Source: JABDQZ01 sp963801985
Lineage (GTDB): Bacteria > Pseudomonadota > Gammaproteobacteria > Chromatiales > Chromatiaceae
Assembly: GCA_963801985.1 (NCBI GenBank)
Contig: CAWDGV010000007.1
Location: 1 to 64,000, forward strand
Reading direction: 5' to 3'
DNA length: 64,000 nucleotides
Of this stretch, positions 39,257 through 48,024 are shown piece after piece. The stretch's first letter is position 1. The number at the start of each line of letters is the position of its first letter. The translations under genes were made by a program, and so were the position numbers. Below the pieces are notes generated by a model. That model was not told the DNA's origin. It did not search any database and saw only the letters and a list, made by a program, of their open reading frames with translations.

Positions 39257-40203
39257 ATATTTTGGTGACAGGTGCCAATGGTTTTGTTGGCAAAAACTTA
39301 AGTACTCAGTTGGAAATCTCTGCTCATAATGTTACTCGGGCTGTAAGAAAGGGAAGTTTACCAAATGAAATTTCTATAGGTGATATTGGTTCTGACGCTG
39401 ACTGGACAACTGCATTGCATGGTGTCGAGTGTGTTATTCACTGTGCTGCTCGAGCACATGTTATGAATGAATCCAGCGCTGATTCATTACAAGCTTATCG
39501 CGCTGTAAATGTTATTGGCACACGGCGACTGGCAGAGCAAGCAGCACAAAGTGGTGTGCGTAGACTGGTTTACTTGAGTTCAATTAAAGTCAATGGTGAA
39601 AGCACCGAGCCAGGCAGGCCATTTTTGGATTCTGATGTGCCAGCACCCCAAGACAGCTATGCCACTTCAAAATGGGAAGCTGAGCAGGTACTCTGGGAAA
39701 TAAGTAAACAGTCGGGGCTTGAAGTGGTAATTGTGCGGCCACCTCTGGTCTATGGTCCTGGTGTAAAAGGTAATTTTGCCCGGCTTGTTTCATTGGTCAG
39801 AAAGGGTATGCCTTTGCCTTTCGGGTCTGTTAACAATAAACGATCACTTGTTGGGCTGGATAACCTGGTTGATTTGTTAATTCGTTGTATTGATCATCCT
39901 GCTGCAACAGGGCAGGTGTTTCTTGTTTCTGACGGGCAGGATTTGTCGACATCTGAATTAGTCGGGTTTTTAGCTGAAGTTTTGAATAAAAAGACGAAAC
40001 TAATACCTGTTCCACAAAAGCTTTTGCTGTTTTTGGGTAAGCTGACCGGTCGCTTGCCTCAGGTGCAGCGTCTTGTAGATTCCTTGCAGGTGGATATACA
40101 TAGAACATGTGAGCTTTTGGAGTGGTCACCGCCTGTGCCGGTGCTCACTGGTTTGAAACAGATGGTTGCACCATTCAAAGTACAAAATGACAAGACGAAA
40201 TGA
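39253..40203 (+). CDS. NAD-dependent epimerase/dehydratase paired with the initiating sugar transferase
   Basis: This 316-residue SDR (from ATG 39253, overlapping the upstream TGA as ATGA) has ILVTGANGFVGKNLSTQL, IHCAARAHVMNE, YLSSIKVNGEST, catalytic Tyr/Lys in YATSKWEAE and VRPPLVYGPGVKGNF. This is the WbpV/GnnA-like type that commonly stands just before a short PglC/WcaJ-like phosphoglycosyl transferase and makes UDP-QuiNAc or UDP-FucNAc from the WbpM product. The WbpM-like gene at 19382 supplies that 4-keto sugar, so the module is complete. A 27-base upstream extension adds nothing conserved. Confidence 0.8.
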   Translation: MNILVTGANGFVGKNLSTQLEISAHNVTRAVRKGSLPNEISIGDIGSDADWTTALHGVECVIHCAARAHVMNESSADSLQAYRAVNVIGTRRLAEQAAQSGVRRLVYLSSIKVNGESTEPGRPFLDSDVPAPQDSYATSKWEAEQVLWEISKQSGLEVVIVRPPLVYGPGVKGNFARLVSLVRKGMPLPFGSVNNKRSLVGLDNLVDLLIRCIDHPAATGQVFLVSDGQDLSTSELVGFLAEVLNKKTKLIPVPQKLLLFLGKLTGRLPQVQRLVDSLQVDIHRTCELLEWSPPVPVLTGLKQMVAPFKVQNDKTK

Positions 40204-40751
40204 TACGTTTTCTTGATATTCTCTTTTCTTTGCTGGGTTTGATTCTTGGTTCTCCAATATTAATATTTCTGACGATTATTGGTTTGTTTGATACAGGTTC
40301 TCCGTTATTTCGGCAGGAAAGGGTTGGTAGGTATCAAAAGCCTTTTATCTTGCTTAAGTTCAGAACCATGAAACTGGACACGGAGTCCGTGGCTTCCCAC
40401 CTGGCTAGTGTTTCTGCGATTACTCCATTTGGGCATTTTTTACGTAAAACTAAATTGGATGAAATGCCTCAACTATGGAATGTTTTGCAAGGTGAAATGA
40501 GTCTGGTTGGACCACGCCCATGTCTTTTTAATCAAAATGAATTGATCGCTGAACGTGCAGCCCGTAATGTTTTTGATGCTCGTCCTGGAATTACTGGCCT
40601 GGCCCAGGTCAATGCCATAGATATGTCTACACCAAAATTACTGGCGAAAACGGACCAGCAGATGTTACGTAGCCTTAGCTTAAGATCTTATTTTCGTTAT
40701 ATTTTAATGACCCTTCTGGGGAAGGGGTCTGGTGACCGGGTCCGGCATTAG
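40200..40751 (+). CDS. Undecaprenyl-phosphate phosphoglycosyl transferase (PglC/WcaJ-like, short form)
   Basis: This 183-residue monotopic membrane enzyme has an N-terminal re-entrant hydrophobic helix (FLDILFSLLGLILGSPILIF) and the conserved catalytic region: SPLFRQERVGRYQKPF, LLKFRTM, LRKTKLDEMPQLWNVLQGEM, SLVGPRP and RPGITGLAQV. The catalytic Asp-Glu pair is in LDEMPQ. It transfers a phospho-sugar from a UDP-sugar (probably QuiNAc, FucNAc or similar) to undecaprenyl phosphate, starting repeat-unit synthesis. It is the last gene of the cluster and overlaps the SDR by 4 bases. Confidence 0.92.
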   Translation: MIRFLDILFSLLGLILGSPILIFLTIIGLFDTGSPLFRQERVGRYQKPFILLKFRTMKLDTESVASHLASVSAITPFGHFLRKTKLDEMPQLWNVLQGEMSLVGPRPCLFNQNELIAERAARNVFDARPGITGLAQVNAIDMSTPKLLAKTDQQMLRSLSLRSYFRYILMTLLGKGSGDRVRH

Positions 40752-40947
40752 TTTCCGGGTTAATTAATTTTATGCATAAATACCTTTAAATCTATTTGTT
40801 ACACTAACACGCGTCGTAAAAAATGCTGTTGCCTGATATTTATTCTTGTATGATTTAGTCGCAGTAAGCGAACAGATGGAAGCTGTGTCTGCCATATGCA
40901 AACAGGAAATAATTTTTTTCAATTTGGACGAAATCTACAAACAGCCT

Positions 40948-40971
40948 AATGCTGTGACGGCATTATTTTTT
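40948..40971 (+). terminator. Candidate Rho-independent terminator after the glycan cluster
   Basis: AATGCTG and CGGCATT (40948-40964) form a 7-pair stem (one G-T) with a three-base loop, followed by A and six T (40966-40971). It lies in the 254-base gap between the sugar transferase and the 41006 gene and would separate the two transcripts. The rest of that gap shows no clear gene or promoter. Confidence 0.5.
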
Positions 40972-41005
40972 GAGCTACTTCTCTTTCATTTAACTTGATC
41001 TGACA

Positions 41006-42163
41006 ATGCAAAAAATATCTGACTTTTTTTACAGGCATGCATTAATTCTCCCATTATTCGTGTTTTGCCTTTCCAGCCTGGGGCGTGGTGTAACAAATAC
41101 CCTGCTGTTGCTCTATGCAACCTGGGGATTAGTCGCATTTCGTAAACAAGTTGTGACGGATAACCCGAAGGTCGTGGCTCTCTGGATTTTTATGATCCTG
41201 GCATTTCTTCTTTCCAGTATTTATAACGGTGCGTTTGAGGTTGCGCAGAAACAATGGATTGTTTTTGCTTTATCGTCGCTGATCCTTATTTTGACTTTAA
41301 TGGCGGACGACCATTACACACGTTTTGTCGACGACCGGCTGTTAAAGTGGTTTCTGCTTATCCCGGTGCTGATTTTCCTGGTCAGTGCTGTTGATTGTGC
41401 ACTTGATACTACCTGTAAAGCAGCATTTTCCGTATCGTCCATGAAAGTACCCGTGATTGCTCCTTTATTTGCGGTTGTTTTTTTTCAACTGTTTAAGGAT
41501 AAGTGGTTAGGTTATTTTCTCGTTGCAATGCTATGCCTGTTAGGCTTGCTTGTATTGGCTGATAGCCGGACTGAGTTGCTTATGCTGATGGTTGCAGTAA
41601 CCGTTATGGTTGTTTTCCAGTTAAAACGCATGAAGTTACTTGCCCTGATTCCCGTAATGTTTATTGCGTTATTGCTGTTGTTTCCTTTGGTGATGAAAAG
41701 AAACGCGCTGGATTTGGAAGGAAATTATTACGAAATACTAAACAGGCTCAGTGCTGAACGAATTGATATCTGGAGTCATGCAATTTCGAATCCCCCGGAT
41801 AACATGCTGTTGGGTTCCGGTGTTAATAACACCCTGGCTTATTTACCAGATCATGCACACAAATCGGCTTTCCATAATGCTTACCTGGAAATATGGTATG
41901 AAACAGGGTTTCTTGGGTTGAGTTTGTGGTTACTGCTTTTTATTGTTTTACTAAAAAGCTTACCCAGGGTTTATCTGGAATCAGAAGGAAGTCATCGAAT
42001 TGTTTATACGGCTTTTCTGGGTAGTTTTATCGCTGTGCTGGTGGCTGGCATGTTTGACAAGGGATACATGAGTTCGTTGTTTGAATACTTTATTTTCTAC
42101 CTGGGCGCAGTTCTTTACCTGCTGGGTCTGGGGAAAAATTTCGCTGTTTTCAAAATTAAATGA
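41006..42163 (+). CDS. O-antigen ligase family membrane protein (WaaL/Wzy_C)
   Basis: This 385-residue membrane protein has about 10-11 hydrophobic helices and a periplasmic loop (about residues 225-300) with RLSAERIDIWSHAI, LLGSGVNNTL and the histidine-containing PDHAHKSAFHNAYLEIWYE. The His-containing loop is characteristic of O-antigen ligases. It lies past the glycan cluster's terminator, so it may be the ligase that joins the polymer to lipid A-core or another acceptor, while 29227 is the polymerase. The reverse assignment is possible. Confidence 0.75.
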   Translation: MQKISDFFYRHALILPLFVFCLSSLGRGVTNTLLLLYATWGLVAFRKQVVTDNPKVVALWIFMILAFLLSSIYNGAFEVAQKQWIVFALSSLILILTLMADDHYTRFVDDRLLKWFLLIPVLIFLVSAVDCALDTTCKAAFSVSSMKVPVIAPLFAVVFFQLFKDKWLGYFLVAMLCLLGLLVLADSRTELLMLMVAVTVMVVFQLKRMKLLALIPVMFIALLLLFPLVMKRNALDLEGNYYEILNRLSAERIDIWSHAISNPPDNMLLGSGVNNTLAYLPDHAHKSAFHNAYLEIWYETGFLGLSLWLLLFIVLLKSLPRVYLESEGSHRIVYTAFLGSFIAVLVAGMFDKGYMSSLFEYFIFYLGAVLYLLGLGKNFAVFKIK

Positions 42164-42213
42164 AAACTGAAGCTGCCAGACGATTTCTAATAGTTTTAAT
42201 ATAGGCGTTATTA

Positions 42214-43071
42214 ATGCTTAATTTTTTCAGGTTTTTCCCCCCGGTCTTGTTTTTAATTCCACAGCTGTTATTTGCCAGCAACCTAAATCTCGACGGCAAA
42301 TTCATTCAGGGTGGTCTTGTCATTGGAACAACATTACCTGGAAGCCAGGTCGTCCATGATGGCCTGCAGGTTCGTGTTTCTCAGACTGGTGTTTTTGCGA
42401 TAGGTTTTGGGCGTGATGCTGAGTCAGAATCGAAACTTGAAGTAACCCTGCCTGACGGTGACAGGATAGTAAAAAACCTGCAGGTTGAGCAACGAGAGTA
42501 CAAAATACAGCGAATTGATGGTTTGCCTCCATCAAAAGTGACCCCAATGGGAAAGGACGTTCTCAAACGTATTCGCGAAGAGACGGTCCTGGTGAAAAAA
42601 GCAAGAAAACATGATGATGAGAGGCTCGATTTTCTTGAGGGCTTTGACTGGCCTGTAACCGGCCCGATTAGCGGGGTCTATGGCAGCCAGCGTATTCTCA
42701 ATGGCAAGCCCCGTCGTCCGCATTTTGGTGTCGATGTTGCCGCTCCTGTTGGTACACCAGTAAGGGCGCCAGCTGATGGGCTGGTTACCCTGTCTCATCC
42801 TGACATGTTTTATTCAGGCGGTACCATGGTCATTGATCATGGTCACGGTGTTTCTTCTTCCTTTTTGCATTTGAACAAGGTGATTGCCAGGGAAGGTCAG
42901 TATGTGAAACGTGGTGAAATCGTAGCTGAGGTAGGGTCAAAAGGCAGAAGTAGTGGACCTCATCTTGATTGGCGCATCAATCTATTTAACAAGCGTCTTG
43001 ATCCCCAGGTTTTTGCCCTGCCAATGCAAAAGAATGCCCAGAAAATCTCAAAAACCTCTTCAAATTTATGA
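42214..43071 (+). CDS. Secreted M23 family metallopeptidase (LytM-like)
   Basis: This 285-residue protein starts with a signal peptide (basic-hydrophobic, about 21 residues, cleavage near LLFA-SN). A beta-rich N-terminal domain is followed by an M23 domain at about 150-275: RPHFGVDVAAPVGTPVRAP (zinc His and Asp), IDHGHGVSSSFLHL and SGPHLDWRINLF. The last motif is H-L-D where most LytM enzymes have H-x-H, a variant seen in some gammaproteobacterial M23 proteins. It probably cleaves or regulates peptidoglycan crosslinks in the periplasm. Start ATG 42214. Confidence 0.85.
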   Translation: MLNFFRFFPPVLFLIPQLLFASNLNLDGKFIQGGLVIGTTLPGSQVVHDGLQVRVSQTGVFAIGFGRDAESESKLEVTLPDGDRIVKNLQVEQREYKIQRIDGLPPSKVTPMGKDVLKRIREETVLVKKARKHDDERLDFLEGFDWPVTGPISGVYGSQRILNGKPRRPHFGVDVAAPVGTPVRAPADGLVTLSHPDMFYSGGTMVIDHGHGVSSSFLHLNKVIAREGQYVKRGEIVAEVGSKGRSSGPHLDWRINLFNKRLDPQVFALPMQKNAQKISKTSSNL

Positions 43072-43162
43072 AAATGTTGGGGGAAAACCTCCCGATGATG
43101 CTGTAGTATAAACTTAATTTATTAGGCATGAATTTCCGCTTTTGACGGAATGTGAGTTAATT

Positions 43163-44476
43163 ATGACATCGCTGAAAATCTCTCTTATTGCTGCAGGATT
43201 ACTTGTTTCAAATTTATCCTCTGCAGAAAACCTGATTGAACTCTATGAAATAGCCGTTCAGCAGGATCCGCAATACCAGGCTGCGGCTGCTATTCAGTCT
43301 TCTGTGAAAACCACTGAAGACATTGCCCAGTCACAGTTACTGCCATTGATCGGTGTGTCAGCTCTTGCAGAGCGGATCAATACCGATGTAAAGGATTCTG
43401 GCTCACTGGCTGATGATGATACTTATAACAGGCATGATGTAGTCCTAAGCCTGTCGCAACCCATATATCGCAGGGATCGCTGGTTGGCTCTTGACCAGGC
43501 CAGGATCCTGTCGGCTAAAGCCGATGTCGATTTTCTTGCGGCTGAGTATGACTTGATGGCACGCCTGACAAAAGCTTACTTTGACGTGCTTTCTGCCCAG
43601 GATACGTTGACTTTTGTTATCGCCGACAAGAAAGCCATTGCCCGCCAGCTCGAGCAGGCCAAGCAGCGTTTTGAAGTTGGCCTGATTGCCATAACTTCAG
43701 TGCATGAAGCGCAGGCAGCATTTGACGGGGCAACAGCAAACCAGATTAAAGCTGAAAATAACCTCGATAATGCCAATGAAGCCTTGAGCGAAATTGTTGG
43801 AAACAGAAATTACCAGCTCGATACAGTCGTTGAAGAGCTTGAACTGGCCAGGCCTTCTCCCGAGGATCTGTCGGTCTGGACAGAAACAGCCCTGAAACAA
43901 AACCCTTTTGTGATAGGGGCTCGGAATTCCTCGGAAATTGCGCAAAAAGAAATCGAAGTGCAACGTAGCGGCCATTATCCAACACTGGACCTGGTCGGCT
44001 CATATGGCCTTAACCGTACTGAGTCGAACAATGGGTCTGACGTGGATGTTGGTTCAGTGGGATTGCAACTGGCCTTGCCTTTGTATAGCGGTGGTGGCGT
44101 AGTGGCGGCGACCAAGCAGGCACAGTACGATTTTGAAGCGGCCCAGCTTGATCTTGAGCAACAGCAACGTGCGGTTACCCGCGAGGTCAGGGATGCTTAC
44201 CGGGGTGTCCTGGCGAGTATCAGTGAAGTCAAGGCACTCGCTGCGACGGTGGTTTCCAGTAAAAGCGCTGTGGATGCAACCGAGGCAGGTTATGAAGTCG
44301 GAACACGTACCATTGTCGATGTGTTGAACAGCCAGCGGAACCTGTTTTCGACCATGAACGATTATGCCAATGCCCGTTATAATTACATTCTGAATGGCCT
44401 GTTACTGAAAAAGGCAGCAGGTACACTAACGATTGAAGACTTGCGCCAGGTTAGCAGTGCGTGGCTTGAAAAATAA
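43163..44476 (+). CDS. tolC: TolC-family outer membrane efflux/secretion channel
   Basis: This 437-residue protein starts at ATG 43163 (a TTG at 43142 is less likely) with a signal peptide of about 21 residues ending LSSA-EN. Two repeated OEP domains with long coiled-coil helices follow; EIAVQQDPQYQAAAAIQ at the N-terminus and SVGLQLALPLYSGGGVVAATKQA at the second repeat are typical TolC segments. It forms a trimeric outer-membrane tunnel for type I secretion or RND efflux. No pump genes are adjacent. The symbol follows the closest family; another OEP member is possible. Confidence 0.85.
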   Translation: MTSLKISLIAAGLLVSNLSSAENLIELYEIAVQQDPQYQAAAAIQSSVKTTEDIAQSQLLPLIGVSALAERINTDVKDSGSLADDDTYNRHDVVLSLSQPIYRRDRWLALDQARILSAKADVDFLAAEYDLMARLTKAYFDVLSAQDTLTFVIADKKAIARQLEQAKQRFEVGLIAITSVHEAQAAFDGATANQIKAENNLDNANEALSEIVGNRNYQLDTVVEELELARPSPEDLSVWTETALKQNPFVIGARNSSEIAQKEIEVQRSGHYPTLDLVGSYGLNRTESNNGSDVDVGSVGLQLALPLYSGGGVVAATKQAQYDFEAAQLDLEQQQRAVTREVRDAYRGVLASISEVKALAATVVSSKSAVDATEAGYEVGTRTIVDVLNSQRNLFSTMNDYANARYNYILNGLLLKKAAGTLTIEDLRQVSSAWLEK

Positions 44477-44568
44477 TTATTCTGTCGGTTCTGTGTTTTA
44501 CCGCTGTCAAAGTATGCGGGCTATCACAAGTAACGTTCAACCAACATTAAATAAAAAAGTAGAAAGAT

Positions 44569-45673
44569 ATGTCTGGAAACAGTATTGGTAAACTTTTTAC
44601 AGTGACTACATTTGGCGAGAGTCACGGCCTGGCAATTGGTTGTATTGTTGATGGCTGTCCGCCAGGACTTGAACTCACAGAAGCTGATTTACAGGGCGAT
44701 CTTGACCGCCGCAAGCCGGGAACTTCACGTCATACGACCCAGCGTCGTGAAGCGGACGAAGTGCAGATTTTATCCGGTGTGTTTGAAGGTAAAACGACCG
44801 GTACACCCATAGGCCTGATTATTCACAACACGGATCAACGCTCCAAGGATTATTCGGATATTTCGCAGAAGTTTCGTCCTGGTCATGCAGACTACACCTA
44901 TATTCAGAAATACGGTGTCAGGGATTATCGCGGTGGTGGTCGTTCCTCGGCGCGTGAAACTGCCATGCGGGTTGCTGCCGGTGCGGTTGCCAAAAAATAC
45001 CTGGAGAAGTTCCACGGTATCAGGGTGAGGGGATACCTGTCGGCATTAGGCCCTGTTAAGCCCACGGAATTCGAATGGGAGCAGGTTGAGCAAAATCCAT
45101 TTTTCTGTCCTGATGCCAATGTTGTTGCCGAGATGGAAGATTACATGGATGCCTTGCGCAAGGAAGGTAATTCCATTGGTGCTGAAATTACCGTCATTGC
45201 CGAAGGTGTGCCACCCGGGCTGGGGGAGCCGATTTTTGACCGGCTGGATGCTGAAATTGCACACTCGCTAATGAGTATTAATGCCGCCAAGGGTGTCGAA
45301 ATTGGTGCCGGTTTTGACTGTATTGTACAGAAGGGCACTGAACATCGTGACGAAATGACACCCGAAGGGTTTTCTCAGCAACAATGCCGGTGGCATTCTG
45401 GGTGGTATTTCCAGCGGCCAGGATATCGTTGCCAAAGTTGCTTTTAAAGCCACTTCCAGTATTCGTTTAAGTGGCCAGACTATTGATGTGGAAGGTCATG
45501 AGGCTGATGTGATTACCAAGGGACGCCATGACCCCTGTGTCGGCATCCGGGCCACACCAATCTGTGAAGCAATGCTGGCTATCACCCTGATGGATCACAT
45601 GCTCAGGCAGCGTGGCCAGAATGGTGCCGTTGAGGTAACCACGCCGGTGATTCCCGCTTTTAAAAACAAGTGA
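44569..45673 (+). CDS. aroC: Chorismate synthase, one frameshift
   Basis: This is a 367-residue enzyme after repair. It converts EPSP to chorismate, the last shared step of aromatic biosynthesis, using reduced FMN. Signature segments are GESHGLAIGCIVDGCPPG, RRKPGTSRHTTQRREADE and YRGGGRSSARETAMRVAAGA. The frame is broken by an extra T in TTTT at 45370-45373. Removing it gives GF-LSNNAGGILGGISSGQDI, the conserved C-terminal motif, and an open frame to TGA 45671-45673 ending in VIPAFKNK. A real loss of aroC would be severe, so a sequencing error is most likely. Confidence 0.92.
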
Positions 45674-45694
45674 AATTTTCAATAATGTAATTAT

Positions 45695-45769
45695 GTTATT
45701 CCGGTCTGTTTTTAGCCGGAATCTACGCGATGGATAACCAGGTTCTGGCTACAAGCTTGTCAGAATGAC
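45695..45769. repeat. REP-like imperfect palindrome
   Basis: Between aroC and the MFS gene, ATTCCGG (45698-45704) and CCGGAAT (45716-45722) form a hairpin. The outer GTTATT and AATGAC (45764-45769) are nearly complementary. The ends resemble the element at 50115-50188, whose termini are GTCAT/ATGAC. Both look like copies of a dispersed extragenic palindrome. Confidence 0.45.
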
Positions 45770-45793
45770 GCTTTTATCGAGTACTTTATTACT

Positions 45794-46930
45794 ATGCCTT
45801 ACTGGCGTCTTTCCGGCTTTTACCTTTTCTACTTTGCTGTCCTGGGTACGCTCGTGCCGTACTGGGGGCTTTACCTGAAATCTCTAGGCTATGATGCGCT
45901 GGCTATCGGCCAGCTGATGGCTATCCCGATGGCAACCAAGATCATTGCGCCTAATGTCTGGGGCTGGATAGGTGACCATTATGGTCACCGCATGAAAATC
46001 GTCCGTCTTGCTTCTTTTGCTTCCATGCTGATTTTTACCCTGATTTTCTGGGTGCAGGGTTTCTGGATGCTGGCGTTCGCCATGGTGCTGTTCAGCTTTT
46101 TCTGGAATGCTTCTTTGCCTCAATTTGAAGTTATAACGCTGGCTTACCTGGGTAAAAAGGTCAAGCAATACAGCCGGGTACGTTTATGGGGATCAGTCGG
46201 TTTTATCCTGTCAGTATTGTTGCTGGGTGGATTGATTGATCGTTACGGCATACAGTTGGTGCCCTTTGCGATTTTCCTGGTTTATGTTGCTATCTGGTTA
46301 TCGAGCCTGGCGGTTGCTGACATAGAAATTAAACACCAGGATGATGATAGCAGTGCTTTTCTGGATGTTTTAAAGCAGCCGGCGGTTATTGCGTTTCTAC
46401 TGGCTATTTTCCTGATGCAGTTCGGTCATGGTGCCTATTACGCTTTTTATTCTATTTACATGGAAGAGACCGGATATTCAAAGTCCCTGATCGGCCAGTT
46501 ATGGGCTGTTGGCGTGATTGCCGAAGTCATCGTGTTTTTTTACATGCATCACCTGTTGCAGCGCTATGGGGCCAGCAGGGTGATGCTCATCAGCCTGATT
46601 CTTGCTGGAGTACGCTGGTTATTAATTGGCTGGTATCCGGAGTCACTGATGATTCTGTTAGTAGCACAGATATTCCATGCGGCAACTTTCGGTACTTTTC
46701 ATGCGGCAGCAATTCACTTTGTGCATCAGTCTTTCAGGGGTAAGCACCAGGGTCGTGGGCAGGCGCTTTACAGCAGCATCAGCTTTGGCCTGGGCGGGGC
46801 GCTGGGCAGCCTGCTAGCCGGAAGCCTGTGGGATGCGGCTGGTCCAGAAATTACCTTCGGTATATCTGCCGTGGTTTCCTTTATGGCTGCTTTTATCGTC
46901 TGGCACTGGCATGACCGGACTTATGATTAA
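45794..46930 (+). CDS. MFS transporter (HcaT / MFS_1-like)
   Basis: This 378-residue permease has about 12 hydrophobic helices. It begins YWRLSGFYLFYFAVLGTLVPYWGLYLKSLG, cut here by rule to its family feel: a first helix followed by PYWGLYL. GDHYGHRMK is the loop 2-3 MFS motif. The form matches HcaT-like 3-phenylpropionate or nucleoside:H+ symporter-type permeases often found beside aroC in gammaproteobacteria. Substrate unknown. It is convergent with the LysR gene (39-base gap). Confidence 0.8.
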   Translation: MPYWRLSGFYLFYFAVLGTLVPYWGLYLKSLGYDALAIGQLMAIPMATKIIAPNVWGWIGDHYGHRMKIVRLASFASMLIFTLIFWVQGFWMLAFAMVLFSFFWNASLPQFEVITLAYLGKKVKQYSRVRLWGSVGFILSVLLLGGLIDRYGIQLVPFAIFLVYVAIWLSSLAVADIEIKHQDDDSSAFLDVLKQPAVIAFLLAIFLMQFGHGAYYAFYSIYMEETGYSKSLIGQLWAVGVIAEVIVFFYMHHLLQRYGASRVMLISLILAGVRWLLIGWYPESLMILLVAQIFHAATFGTFHAAAIHFVHQSFRGKHQGRGQALYSSISFGLGGALGSLLAGSLWDAAGPEITFGISAVVSFMAAFIVWHWHDRTYD

Positions 46931-46941
46931 GAATCAATCCT

Positions 46942-46961
46942 GGCCCCACCGGGCCGGGGTC
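46942..46961. terminator. Weak bidirectional hairpin between convergent genes
   Basis: GGCCCC (46942-46947) and GGGGTC (46956-46961) can pair with one G-T, with an 8-base loop, in the 39-base gap between the convergent MFS and LysR genes. It has no T tract on either strand, so intrinsic termination is doubtful. Confidence 0.3.
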
Positions 46962-46969
46962 AACAAAAT

Positions 46970-47845
46970 TCAGTTGTCGGAATATTGACTGCAGATATCC
47001 ATCAAAGCCAGTGCAGGATTTGATAAAGTCCGGTCCCGGTGCGTCACAATGCCCAGTGAACGGGATAAGTTCAGGGATGTGATTTTAAGCTGGGACAATT
47101 CATGGTCCAGCATGGAGACGGGTAACAAGGTCCAGCCGAGGCCGATACTGGCAAGCATTTTCAGAGTTTCAAGGTAGTTGGTCGACATCGCAACTAGTGG
47201 CTCTGCCTGGTTGTCTTTCAGGGCTGAATCCAGAATTTCACGTGTATAGGTTCCTCTTCCTGGAATAACCGCAGGATATTGAACCAGGGTTTTTAAAGAG
47301 ACCTGTTGCAAACGGTTTAGCGGGTGATCCGGGTTGACCATGATTACCAGCGGATCGTGCCATATTTGCTGGGTTACCAGTTTATCTGGCGGCTTATGCG
47401 GTAAAGTCACAATCGCAATTTCAAGCTCGCCGATTTCGACTGAATGACAGGCGGCCTCGGAATCCATGAAGCGAATATCAAGGTCGACATCGGCAAAATT
47501 GCGGGTGAATTCCTTTAATACCGGTGGCAGGCGGTGCAGGCCAATATGGTGACTGGTTCCGAGTGTCAATCGACCTTTTACCTCGTTATCGAGGTTTGAG
47601 GCAAGACGTTTAATATCATCAGCCTGGTTGAGCATATCGATTGCCTTTGGCAGCAGTTTATTACCTGCTTCGGTCAGTTGAATCGATTTTCCAATCCGGT
47701 CAAACAACCTGACCTGTAATTCCTGCTCCAGCGAGGCGATCCGTTTACTGATTGCTGGCTGTGTCAGAAACAGGTTCTCGGAGGCCCTGGAAAAGGACGA
47801 GACTTTCGCGACCTCTACAAAGGCCTTTAACGCATTAATATCCAT
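46970..47845 (-). CDS. LysR-type transcriptional regulator, divergent from leuC
   Basis: This 291-residue regulator has an N-terminal winged helix-turn-helix (MDINALKAFVEVAKVSSFSR, TQPAISKRIASLEQEL) and a C-terminal periplasmic-binding-like effector domain (LTLGTSHHIGLHRLPPVL onward). It is divergent from leuC with 201 bases between the start codons, the normal arrangement for a LysR protein that controls its neighbour. The same gene pair occurs in pseudomonads next to leuCDB-asd. It may activate the leucine genes in response to a pathway intermediate such as isopropylmalate; this is an inference. Confidence 0.85.
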   Translation of the reverse strand: MDINALKAFVEVAKVSSFSRASENLFLTQPAISKRIASLEQELQVRLFDRIGKSIQLTEAGNKLLPKAIDMLNQADDIKRLASNLDNEVKGRLTLGTSHHIGLHRLPPVLKEFTRNFADVDLDIRFMDSEAACHSVEIGELEIAIVTLPHKPPDKLVTQQIWHDPLVIMVNPDHPLNRLQQVSLKTLVQYPAVIPGRGTYTREILDSALKDNQAEPLVAMSTNYLETLKMLASIGLGWTLLPVSMLDHELSQLKITSLNLSRSLGIVTHRDRTLSNPALALMDICSQYSDN

Positions 47846-47879
47846 AAATAAAAAAAGATAACTATAAGGAATGGAAATT

Positions 47880-47912
47880 ATGAAAAATATGAATTTGTTT
47901 TATGGATTGTAG
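47880..47912 (+). other. Possible short leader peptide upstream of leuC
   Basis: An AAGGA site (47867-47871) precedes ATG 47880, which opens a 10-codon frame, MKNMNLFYGL, ending in TAG. It holds two Leu (TTG) codons. It lies upstream of alternately pairing segments (47968-48024), as in attenuator leaders. Two Leu codons is few for a leucine leader, so this is tentative. Confidence 0.25.
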
Positions 47913-47934
47913 GTGGCTAATCTTAATTTCACAA

Positions 47935-47950
47935 ATTCGATTTTTCGAAT
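47935..47950. promoter_or_regulatory. Perfect palindrome in the LysR-leuC divergent region (candidate operator)
   Basis: ATTCGA (47935-47940), four T, and TCGAAT (47945-47950) form a perfect 6-base inverted repeat, about 95 bases from the LysR gene and about 100 from leuC. It fits a LysR recognition site (T-N11-A core), since LysR operators lie in such divergent gaps. Only the symmetry is observed. Confidence 0.4.
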
Positions 47951-47967
47951 GAACATATATTTTAACG

Positions 47968-48024
47968 GTTGTCACAAGGGGCAACCGACAAAATAGGTTG
48001 GTTCTGCTTTACGCGGGCCAACCT
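47968..48024 (+). promoter_or_regulatory. leuC leader with alternative hairpins
   Basis: Four segments can pair in competing ways: GGTTG (47968-47972), CAACC (47982-47986), AGGTTGG (47995-48001) and CCAACCT (48018-48024). 1:2 and 3:4 form two hairpins, while 2:3 forms another. The last arm ends 22 bases before the leuC start. No T tract follows, so control of translation or a protein-binding leader fits better than classical attenuation. Confidence 0.35.

Noticed and set aside
40752..41005. ops/JUMPstart element for RfaH near the glycan clusters
   Set aside because: No GGCGGTAGCGT-like sequence seen in the non-coding gaps; the only GGCGGTA match noticed lies within the M23 gene.
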